A stretch of 64,000 nt of DNA, taken from contig NZ_JBPPGJ010000001.1 of the NCBI RefSeq assembly GCF_051594765.1, positions 310,001 through 374,000 on the forward strand, given 5' to 3'. Position numbers and translations under genes: made by a program. The DNA comes from Paenibacillus_AR sp051594765. GTDB lineage: Bacteria > Bacillota > Bacilli > Paenibacillales > NBRC-103111. The notes beneath the pieces were generated by a model. That model was not told the DNA's origin. It saw only the letters and a program-made list of their open reading frames with translations, and ran no database searches. This document shows positions 24,978 through 32,164 of this stretch, piece after piece; the stretch's first letter is position 1; the number at the start of each line of letters is the position of its first letter.

Positions 24978-27119
24978 TTATACTTTGAACTTGGACAGCT
25001 GCTCTTGCAGGGAGACGGACAAGGCCTCCAAATTCTCCGACAGCTTGACCAGCCCTTGGCTCACATTGAGCTGCTCGCTGCTGAGCGATGCCACCTCTTC
25101 GGATGTAGCCGAGGACTCCTCGGATACGGCACTGACGTTGCTCATGGCTTCGGTCAGCGTGTGCTGGGAGCTCTCCAGCGCCTCCACCGATTGAGTAACC
25201 TCGCTCAAGCCCTCGGTCAGGCTGCCCATCTGGCCGCGAACCTGCTTGAAGATGAGCTCCGCTTCCTTCACGGCGTTGATCTGCTCCTTAAACACGGGGT
25301 ATGCGTCGGACAAGACGGAGACGGTCTCGTCGATTTCCCGCTGGATGGTCTCGGTGATCTGACCGACCACCTCGATGGACTGCTTCGACTGCTCAGCCAG
25401 CTTGCGGATCTCGTCGGCCACCACCATGAAGCCCTTGCCGGCTGCGCCCGCACGTGCCGCTTCGATCGTCGCATTCAGAGAGAGGATATTGGTCTGCTTC
25501 GTCATGTTGTTAAGAACATCCAGAATCTTACGGATCGAGGAGGTGCTGTCCTTCAGGCGGTCTACCTTCTCCACCATGCTTCGGGTCATCTGTTCCGTCA
25601 TGTTGGTCTTGCCGATCAGGTCGGTCATGTAAACCGTACCGCGTTGACTGACCTGCTCCACCTCGGTGGCGGCACGGCCCATATCCTGGTTCGCGCGGAC
25701 GACTTCCTTCATCTTCATACCGATCTCATGAGTGATGGTGTTGCCCTTCTCCGCTTCCACCGCCAGACTGCTTGCACCGTTGGCGATTTCCTCGGTGGCG
25801 ACGGCAATCTCACGGGCGGAGGTGGCCGTCTGCTTGGATACGTTGAGCAGCACATTGGACGTGTTCAGAACCTCTGCTGCCGAGTGGTTCGTCTGCTGTA
25901 CGAGCTTCGTGATCTGGTCCATCATCTGGTTGAAGCTGACGCCTACCTGGCCGATCTCATCCTTGGAGGTGACCTTGGTGCGGACCGTCAGGTTGCCCCG
26001 TTCGCCTTCCTGCATCAGGTTGCGCAGGTTGGTCAGCGGCCGGTTGATCATCCGTGCCATGAACATGCCTGCTCCGATGGCCACCAGAATCGCGAAGATA
26101 ACCATTAAGATCGTAGCATTGGCGATCTTACCCGTCTCTTCGACAAGCTCCGAGATGGTCACGGCGGAGGCCACGGTCCAGCCGGATACCTTCATGTTCT
26201 TGTAGATAACCAGCCTGCCCTTCAGAGAATCGCTATGCGCTTCCGTACCGCTGGCTTCCTGCTTTTCTTTCGCGAGAGTGACTTCGAACGCTTTGCCGTT
26301 GTCTTCCGCCTTGCCGGCGCGGACCAGCTTGCTCTCCTCATCGATGATAACGACAGGGAATTTACCGGCGAGGCTCAGCTTGTCCAAGGTCTCATTCAGG
26401 ACCCTGCTCTTGATCTCGATCAGCAGCAGGAAATCCTTGGCACCGGTGGACGGGTCGCGGAAGAGGCGGCCCAAGGCGAAGCTGGGCTCAGAGGCAGAAT
26501 AATAGCCCTTAGGCTGGGTCGGCAGCCATACTGCGCCGCCTTCCTTTTCCGTAATCTTCTTAAACCAGGCGGCCTTCAGCGTATCCTCGCTCGATACGGC
26601 CGATCCGGAGGTGCTGATATTCTTGGCCGTCTTCGTATTGATCAAGGAAACATTGGAGATCTCCGTCTTACCGGAGAAGAAGGAACCCAGCTTGGTGGAT
26701 ACGGACTGCTGCGCTTGGAGCTGCTCATAGGCTCCTATGGAGCTGTCCGAGAGGCTGCGGACGCTCTTCATGAAATCGTTGTCCGTGAGCATCTGCATGG
26801 TGACATCCTCGTACACCTTCAAGTTCTGCTCCAGCTTGTCGGCCGCCAGCAGGATCGTCTGCTTGGAAGCGTCCGCCACCTTATTCTGGATAATCGGCTT
26901 CGAGATGTTGTAAGAGATGATGCCCAGCGCTCCCACCAAAACGACAATGCATCCAAAGAAGAGCAAAAACAGCTTAAAGCCCAGCGATTGGACGCGGAAT
27001 CTGCTCTCCGGTTCTCCCTCGGGTGCAGGTCCATTGGATTTTGAGAGCGGTTTCCACAATCCGGCTAAGCTGTCTGTTACCTTCTGCAAATTCGGGAGTT
27101 TGAATTTCAATGGAAACAC
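24978..27119 (-). CDS. Methyl-accepting chemotaxis protein
   Basis: 713 aa. Two membrane helices (~49-70, ~325-350) flank an extracellular Cache-type sensor; a HAMP domain (~350-405) and a long signalling domain follow, with the conserved tip KGFMVVADEIRKLAEQS. It should control CheA kinase and swimming. The annotated GTG 27119 has a poor binding site (AGGAC 2 nt away); TTG 27110 is possible. Upstream in the same frame lies an AAAGGAGG-led ATG followed by two tandem stop codons, so the true N-terminus is unclear. It interrupts the otherwise conserved pbpI-yrrO order. Confidence 0.9.
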   Translation of the reverse strand: MFPLKFKLPNLQKVTDSLAGLWKPLSKSNGPAPEGEPESRFRVQSLGFKLFLLFFGCIVVLVGALGIISYNISKPIIQNKVADASKQTILLAADKLEQNLKVYEDVTMQMLTDNDFMKSVRSLSDSSIGAYEQLQAQQSVSTKLGSFFSGKTEISNVSLINTKTAKNISTSGSAVSSEDTLKAAWFKKITEKEGGAVWLPTQPKGYYSASEPSFALGRLFRDPSTGAKDFLLLIEIKSRVLNETLDKLSLAGKFPVVIIDEESKLVRAGKAEDNGKAFEVTLAKEKQEASGTEAHSDSLKGRLVIYKNMKVSGWTVASAVTISELVEETGKIANATILMVIFAILVAIGAGMFMARMINRPLTNLRNLMQEGERGNLTVRTKVTSKDEIGQVGVSFNQMMDQITKLVQQTNHSAAEVLNTSNVLLNVSKQTATSAREIAVATEEIANGASSLAVEAEKGNTITHEIGMKMKEVVRANQDMGRAATEVEQVSQRGTVYMTDLIGKTNMTEQMTRSMVEKVDRLKDSTSSIRKILDVLNNMTKQTNILSLNATIEAARAGAAGKGFMVVADEIRKLAEQSKQSIEVVGQITETIQREIDETVSVLSDAYPVFKEQINAVKEAELIFKQVRGQMGSLTEGLSEVTQSVEALESSQHTLTEAMSNVSAVSEESSATSEEVASLSSEQLNVSQGLVKLSENLEALSVSLQEQLSKFKV

Positions 27120-27158
27120 CGTCCTATGTATAAAATCTGTTACATCTTCTAATGTTCA

Positions 27159-27179
27159 CTAATCTGTTTCGACAAGCAT
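27159..27179 (-). other. Six-codon leader reading frame before the chemoreceptor gene
   Basis: AAAGGAGG lies 9 nt before an ATG that reads MLVETD and stops at TAG, with TGA next. It is in the same frame as the chemoreceptor, 40 bp upstream of its GTG. It is either a leader peptide controlling re-initiation or the remnant of the original start cut off by nonsense mutations. Confidence 0.4.
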
Positions 27180-27213
27180 GGGCATATTCCTCCTTTTTTC
27201 GATACAGATATAG

Positions 27214-27245
27214 AAAAACCTCCAATAAATAATATTGGAGGTTTT
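27214..27245 (-). terminator. Terminator downstream of yrrO
   Basis: AAAACCTCCAAT (27215-27226) pairs perfectly with ATTGGAGGTTTT (27234-27245), giving TTTTT on the - strand. Confidence 0.85.
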
Positions 27246-27271
27246 GACAATTGACACATTTATCCCTAATT

Positions 27272-28537
27272 TTATCCTTTCCGCTTCCTCATCATGTCAA
27301 AAGGTGCGACCGGCTGCGCCGTAGCCAGCCGGACCCGCTGCATCGGATGGCGTGCGGCGTCCAGCACATGCCCTTCTTCGTCGCGGATGGTATCCACCTT
27401 CATCTTGAAGAAGGTGCCGCCCGGACCAAAAAATTCCACCTCTTGTCCCGGCTTGAAGTGGTTCCGCTGCTGCACCGTGGCGATCCCGGCTGCCTCATCG
27501 TAGTCCACAACCAGTCCGGCAAAATCGTAGTCGATCATCTTCTCTTCCGGACCGAAGATATGATCTTCGTGGCCCGGCTCGTCGAAGAAGAAGCCGGTAT
27601 TCAGCGGCCGGTTGGCGGCTTTGTGGATCTCGTCCACCCATTCCTGCTTCAGGGAATAGCCCTCCGGATCCGACATATAAGCATCGATGGCCTGACGGTA
27701 CGCATTGACGACGGTGGCTACGTAATGAATGCTCTTCATCCGGCCCTCGATCTTGAAGCTGTCGACTCCCGATTCCACCAGCTCCGGAATGTGCCCGATC
27801 ATGGCCAGGTCCTTGGCTCCCATGGTGAAGGGATCGTCGGATTCGGTGAACAGGGCCGCATGCTCCTCTCCGGCACCCTCGGTGAACAGATCGTACTTCC
27901 ACCGGCAGGACTGGCAGCAGCCGCCGCGGTTGGAATCCCGGTCCGTGAAATGGTTGGACAGGACGCAGCGGCCGGACCAAGAACTGCACATGGCCCCGTG
28001 GATGAAGGCCTCGATCTCAATGTCCACGTTGCGCTTGATCTCGAGGATCTCCTCCAGATTCGCCTCCCGGGCAAGCACCACCCGGTCCACGCCCTCATCC
28101 TTCCAGAATTGAACGGTCCGCCAGTTCATGGTGGATTGCTGGGTGCTCAGGTGAAGCTCCAGCTTGGGAGCCGCTCTTTTGCACGTCTCGATGATGGCCG
28201 GATCCGCCACGATTATGGCGGCCACCCCTGCATCCTGGAGGTTCCGGAGGTATTCGTCCAAGCCGGCGATATCCTCATTGTGGGCGTAGATATTCGCGGC
28301 CACGAAGACCTTTGCCCCGTAACGGGCGGCGAATTCGACGCCCTCTCTCATTTCCTCGAAGGAAAAGTTGTCCGCACTGGAACGCAGACCGTACTTTTGC
28401 CCTCCGATATAGACGGCGTCGGCCCCGTAATGGACCGCAAATTTCAGCTTTTCCAGGCTGCCCGCCGGCGCCAGAAGCTCCGGCTTCTTCAGCTTGCGGG
28501 TATGCTGCTGCTTGACCAAGGTCCCTTGCGTTTCCAT
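27272..28537 (-). CDS. yrrO: U32 peptidase-family tRNA hydroxylation protein (YrrO/TrhP2)
   Basis: 421 aa. The U32 signature is present (EAFIHGAMCSSWSGRC), as are further Cys of the cluster site (GGCCQSCRWKY). B. subtilis YrrN/YrrO (TrhP1/TrhP2) are needed for 5-hydroxyuridine formation at tRNA position 34, using prephenate; despite the family name, peptidase action is doubtful. AAAGGGGTG lies 9 nt before the ATG. It follows its paralogue yrrN by 18 bp. Confidence 0.9.
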   Translation of the reverse strand: METQGTLVKQQHTRKLKKPELLAPAGSLEKLKFAVHYGADAVYIGGQKYGLRSSADNFSFEEMREGVEFAARYGAKVFVAANIYAHNEDIAGLDEYLRNLQDAGVAAIIVADPAIIETCKRAAPKLELHLSTQQSTMNWRTVQFWKDEGVDRVVLAREANLEEILEIKRNVDIEIEAFIHGAMCSSWSGRCVLSNHFTDRDSNRGGCCQSCRWKYDLFTEGAGEEHAALFTESDDPFTMGAKDLAMIGHIPELVESGVDSFKIEGRMKSIHYVATVVNAYRQAIDAYMSDPEGYSLKQEWVDEIHKAANRPLNTGFFFDEPGHEDHIFGPEEKMIDYDFAGLVVDYDEAAGIATVQQRNHFKPGQEVEFFGPGGTFFKMKVDTIRDEEGHVLDAARHPMQRVRLATAQPVAPFDMMRKRKG

Positions 28538-28555
28538 TCTAGCAACACCCCTTTC

Positions 28556-29488
28556 TTAATAAACCTGCTCTTTATAGTAGAATCCGAAGGACAGCGGTCT
28601 GCCCTCCGGCTGTACGGCTTCGATCGCATCCAGCCATTCCTGGCGGAACTCATACCGGTCCGGGTCCGCCGCATACGCGTCAATAGCTTTCCGGTAGGAA
28701 CGAAGTACCGTTATATTGTATTCCCGGCTCTTCAGGAGGCTCTCCACCTTTAGACTGTCCAAGCCGCCCTCCAGGAGCTCATGAAGATTCTCCAGCATGC
28801 ACAGGTCATCCCCGGACATAATATGGGTCCCGCCGGCATCCTCGTACACGGGGTAACGTTCGTCCTGACGCTCCTCCTCCACGAGATAGAGCTTCCGCTC
28901 CTGGGAACAATCCTCTTCCGGCGACACCTGCTTGCCCTGGTGCTCCAAGTAGTTGGTCACCATACGCCGCTTCGAGTGAAAAATATTCGTGGCCCCATGT
29001 ACTTGGACCTGAACCTCCACCCGGCTATGCCGCTTGAATTCCAGCACCTGCTCCAGATTCAGCTCCCTGGCCAGGATGGCTCTGGTGGCTCCCTTGGAGC
29101 CCCAATAATTGGCGGTGACATAGTTGGTCGCCGTCATTTCGGGATTCCAGTGAAACGCCAAGCCCGACAGATCGGCTTCCCGGGCAGCCGCCAGTACGGC
29201 GGGATCACCGAACACCACGGCATCCGCTCCTGCCTCGGCAGCCTTCCTAAGATAGGTTGGCAACCCCGGCAGCATGTCATTCTCCAGGATCCGGTTGGCG
29301 ACCACGTACAGCTTGGCGCCGCGGCTGTGGGCCAGAGCCGCTGCTTCCTTCCAATCCTCCGGCCCCATGTTACCCGGGAGCCTCATGCCGTACCGATCGT
29401 CTCCTACCTGCACCGCATCGGCACCCGCTTCTACATAATCGGCTAGCTCCATAAGAGACCCGGCCGCAGTAACTAACTCCGCCTTCAT
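28556..29488 (-). CDS. yrrN: U32 peptidase-family protein (YrrN/TrhP1)
   Basis: 310 aa, the shorter partner of YrrO. It shares the barrel start (VTAAGSLMELADYVEAGADAV) but has the Cys-poor site VQVHGATNIFHSKRRM in place of the U32 signature, as usual for this partner. I chose ATG 29488, with GGAGGT 10 nt upstream, over a start 17 codons earlier. It lies 60 bp after mltG; the trmR (yrrM) gene that separates the two in B. subtilis is absent. Confidence 0.88.
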   Translation of the reverse strand: MKAELVTAAGSLMELADYVEAGADAVQVGDDRYGMRLPGNMGPEDWKEAAALAHSRGAKLYVVANRILENDMLPGLPTYLRKAAEAGADAVVFGDPAVLAAAREADLSGLAFHWNPEMTATNYVTANYWGSKGATRAILARELNLEQVLEFKRHSRVEVQVQVHGATNIFHSKRRMVTNYLEHQGKQVSPEEDCSQERKLYLVEEERQDERYPVYEDAGGTHIMSGDDLCMLENLHELLEGGLDSLKVESLLKSREYNITVLRSYRKAIDAYAADPDRYEFRQEWLDAIEAVQPEGRPLSFGFYYKEQVY

Positions 29489-29548
29489 CAACGCTTGCAC
29501 CTCCGACAGCGGCCAAACGGTTGTCCGTCCGGCAAGCACTGTTATCGT

Positions 29549-30727
29549 TTATGGGTTCTTGCTGCTGTTCGCAATGTTCTTCTTATGCTCTTCGAAGGTC
29601 TCGGCGAACAAGTGCTTGCCCGATCCATCCTTCTTCGTCACATAGAACAGATAAGGGGTGGTCTCTGGCCACAGCGCCGCCTTCACCGATGGAAGACCGG
29701 GGCTTGCGATAGGTCCCGGGGGCAGGCCCGGATGCAGATACGTATTGTACGGGCTTTCGATCTGCAGGTCCTTCTCGAAGATTCTTTCCTTTGGCTTATC
29801 GAACAAATATTGAATCGTGGCATCGATCTGCAGCGGCATCTTTTGCTGGATGCGGTTATAGATGACACCGGCCACCAGCGCCCGCTCCTCATCCGCGGCA
29901 ACCTCCCGCTCGATGAGGGAGGCAACCGTCAACAGCTGATGGAAGGTCAGTCCGCGCTTCTCCAGTTGAGCTTCCCAGCCCTCCGGAAGCAGCTTCAGCT
30001 TCTTGTCCCATTCTCCCAGCATCCGGTTCAAGATCTCTTCTTCAGTGCTGCCCTTCTTCATCTCGTAGGTCTCTGGAAACAGATAGCCCTCCAGCCGGTG
30101 CTTGTAGCTCCCGTTCGCCGGAATCCCCTCCGTCCGGGGGGCGGTTCCGGCCGGCGGGGAGTCAGCAAGGGTCAGGAAGCGATCCTTGGCTGCGATTCCT
30201 TCTTGGCTTAGTTTGTCCGCAATCTGGGACACCGTATAACCTTCGGGAATCGTAAAGCGGAGCATCTCTTCTTTCACCACATCCCCGCGGTTCAGCTTGG
30301 CGACGATCTCGCCTTGGGTCATGCCTGGGGTTAGCTCGTACACGCCCGCTTGGAACCGGGTGCCCTCATTCTTATATTTCAGATATAGCATGAATGCCCA
30401 TTCTTGACGGATGATACCCTCGTGATGAAGCAGGCTGGCTATTCCGGCGGAGCCTGTTCCCTGTGGGATCGTGACGCGAACCGTCTCGCCGGGCGCTGTC
30501 GGCTGCATCTCCCGGTTCAGGTAATAAACTCCTGCACCTGCCGCCGCTGCAGCAAGAAAGAGGAGAATCCCGAGGATTCCAAGCACCCGCTTCCATATCC
30601 GCCGTTTCGGCGGAGCTTCTTCGTAGACGTCCTTTTCCAAACTCCGGTCCCCCTCGTTACCCAAAAGAAAAGAGCGACTGATGGGTCGCCCTTGTTCATC
30701 GTACCATATTTTGTTCCCGGATTCCAT
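29549..30727 (-). CDS. mltG: Endolytic peptidoglycan transglycosylase MltG
   Basis: 392 aa: a cytoplasmic tail, one helix (~48-69), a LysM-like subdomain (~80-165) and a YceG catalytic domain with the Glu at position 273 in ASLIEREV. MltG cuts nascent glycan strands near the membrane and so sets their length. It lies 16 bp after the second DUF1292 gene in the conserved alaS-mltG run. Confidence 0.93.
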   Translation of the reverse strand: MESGNKIWYDEQGRPISRSFLLGNEGDRSLEKDVYEEAPPKRRIWKRVLGILGILLFLAAAAAGAGVYYLNREMQPTAPGETVRVTIPQGTGSAGIASLLHHEGIIRQEWAFMLYLKYKNEGTRFQAGVYELTPGMTQGEIVAKLNRGDVVKEEMLRFTIPEGYTVSQIADKLSQEGIAAKDRFLTLADSPPAGTAPRTEGIPANGSYKHRLEGYLFPETYEMKKGSTEEEILNRMLGEWDKKLKLLPEGWEAQLEKRGLTFHQLLTVASLIEREVAADEERALVAGVIYNRIQQKMPLQIDATIQYLFDKPKERIFEKDLQIESPYNTYLHPGLPPGPIASPGLPSVKAALWPETTPYLFYVTKKDGSGKHLFAETFEEHKKNIANSSKNP

Positions 30728-30743
30728 TGAAGCGGACCCCAGC

Positions 30744-31046
30744 TTATTCGAAGGACACTGTCATTTCATCGTACAGCTCCAACACCGTTTCCCATTCCTC
30801 GTCGTCCTCGACGGTTTCCAGCTGAAGCTCCCCCTGCTCATCGGAGATGATTCGGAACAAGGCCAGCTCCTCCTCCCGCTTCATGGCATCCGATTGGAGA
30901 ACCGCATATAAACGGCCATCCAGCTCGAATTCCTTCAAGACGCGGTAAGGCTCGGAATCTGCTCCGTCGTCCAAGGTCACCTCTTCACCGAAGGCTTCCT
31001 TCAAGAGAGTGACGGGCTTCACGTCGGATACCTGATACGTCTTCAT
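30744..31046 (-). CDS. DUF1292 family small acidic protein
   Basis: 100 aa of the YrzB/DUF1292 family: acidic, with alternating beta-strands (LYAVLQSDAMKREEELALFR; LQLETVEDDEEW). Function unknown. It overlaps the preceding DUF1292 gene by ATGA. The pair are diverged tandem paralogues, both in the place where B. subtilis has one yrzB. Confidence 0.82.
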   Translation of the reverse strand: MKTYQVSDVKPVTLLKEAFGEEVTLDDGADSEPYRVLKEFELDGRLYAVLQSDAMKREEELALFRIISDEQGELQLETVEDDEEWETVLELYDEMTVSFE

Positions 31047-31348
31047 TTAGACTCCTCTTCTTCCATCTCATCCATCAACGTGTTGAAGGTTTCTTCCACA
31101 ATGTTCCATTCCTCTTCATCGTCGATGGTGAACAGCTGAAGATCGTCTCCGTCCTCTTCGTAGCGGAAGGCATAGACCTCGTCACTTTCCTCTTCGTCTT
31201 CGGCAACGACCGGGACCAGCATCATGTACTTCTTATCGCTGCCATCCACCTCGAAGCGCATGACGACCTCGAACTCTTCCTCGTTCCCTTCCTCGTCAGG
31301 GATATAAATGATTTCCGGTTCTTCATCCTGCAGCGGTTTGTTCGACAT
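31043..31348 (-). CDS. yrzB: DUF1292 family protein (YrzB)
   Basis: 101 aa, very acidic (IIYIPDEEGNEEEFEVVMRF; LFTIDDEEEWNIVEETFN), the standard DUF1292 pattern. It sits six bases after ruvX, as in B. subtilis yrrK-yrzB. Function unknown. Confidence 0.88.
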   Translation of the reverse strand: MSNKPLQDEEPEIIYIPDEEGNEEEFEVVMRFEVDGSDKKYMMLVPVVAEDEEESDEVYAFRYEEDGDDLQLFTIDDEEEWNIVEETFNTLMDEMEEEESK

Positions 31349-31354
31349 CGCACC

Positions 31355-31771
31355 TCAACCTTTCGATTTGGAATCCAAATATCCTTGCAGTATGATAGCG
31401 GCGGCCATCTTGTCGATGACCTGCTTTCGCTTTTTACGGCTGACATCCGCCTCCAGAAGCGTTCGCTCCGCAGCCACGGTTGTCAGTCTTTCATCCCACA
31501 GATGAACAGGCACTTGTAGTATGTCTCGAAGGGTATTGGCAAATGCGATGCAAATTTCCCCGCGGGGACCAATGGTCCCGTTCATATTCTTAGGAAGACC
31601 CACCACAACCTCCGTAACCTGCTCGGCCGCGGCGAGCTGGCGGATCTTCTCCATATCTTCCTCCGGCTTACGGCGTTCCAACACGGAATGGCCCTGGGCG
31701 GTCCAGCCCATCTCATCGCTAAAAGCCACACCGATTCGGCGGTCGCCGTAATCCAGTCCCATCAGACGCAT
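31355..31771 (-). CDS. ruvX: RuvX/YqgF putative Holliday junction resolvase / pre-16S rRNA nuclease
   Basis: 138 aa RNase-H-like fold: GLDYGDRRIGVAFSD carries the first catalytic Asp, VVGLPKNMNG the middle strand, and WDERLTT the second acidic pair. The family acts on Holliday junctions or on 5' maturation of 16S rRNA. It lies between ireB and yrzB in the standard order. Confidence 0.92.
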   Translation of the reverse strand: MRLMGLDYGDRRIGVAFSDEMGWTAQGHSVLERRKPEEDMEKIRQLAAAEQVTEVVVGLPKNMNGTIGPRGEICIAFANTLRDILQVPVHLWDERLTTVAAERTLLEADVSRKKRKQVIDKMAAAIILQGYLDSKSKG

Positions 31772-31785
31772 CAGGGTGATCTCCC

Positions 31786-32049
31786 TTATTTTTTGTTCTG
31801 GGAGAGATATGACCGCACCAACTCTTCAATCAGTTCGTCCCGCTCTCTCTTGCGGATCAAGCTCCTGGCGTTATTGTGCCTTGGAATGTAAGCAGGGTCG
31901 CCGGAGAGCAAATAACCCACGATCTGATTGATCGGGTTGTACCCCTTCTCCTGCAGCGCATCATATACCGCAAGCAGCACTTCCTTCGGGGACGTCTCGA
32001 CCCCTTCGCCTACGACATCGAACTTCATCGTTTTGTCCATGGAACTCAT
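31786..32049 (-). CDS. ireB: IreB regulatory phosphoprotein (DUF965/YrzL)
   Basis: 87 aa from ATG 32049, which follows GGGAGGT at 7 nt; a longer open frame was rejected. It contains the conserved helical core VYDALQEKGYNPINQIVGYL and SGDPAYIPRHNNAR. In Enterococcus, IreB is the target of the Ser/Thr kinase IreK and affects cephalosporin tolerance. The position after alaS is conserved. Confidence 0.92.
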   Translation of the reverse strand: MSSMDKTMKFDVVGEGVETSPKEVLLAVYDALQEKGYNPINQIVGYLLSGDPAYIPRHNNARSLIRKRERDELIEELVRSYLSQNKK

Positions 32050-32164
32050 GACCGGCACCTCCCGTGCAAAATCGCAGTTTGGATGGAGCACAATTCACTT
32101 GATACTGGGATATATTCTCCAACCGCCTTATAAATTCCTTTATTTGGCGGAAAAAACGAGGTGC

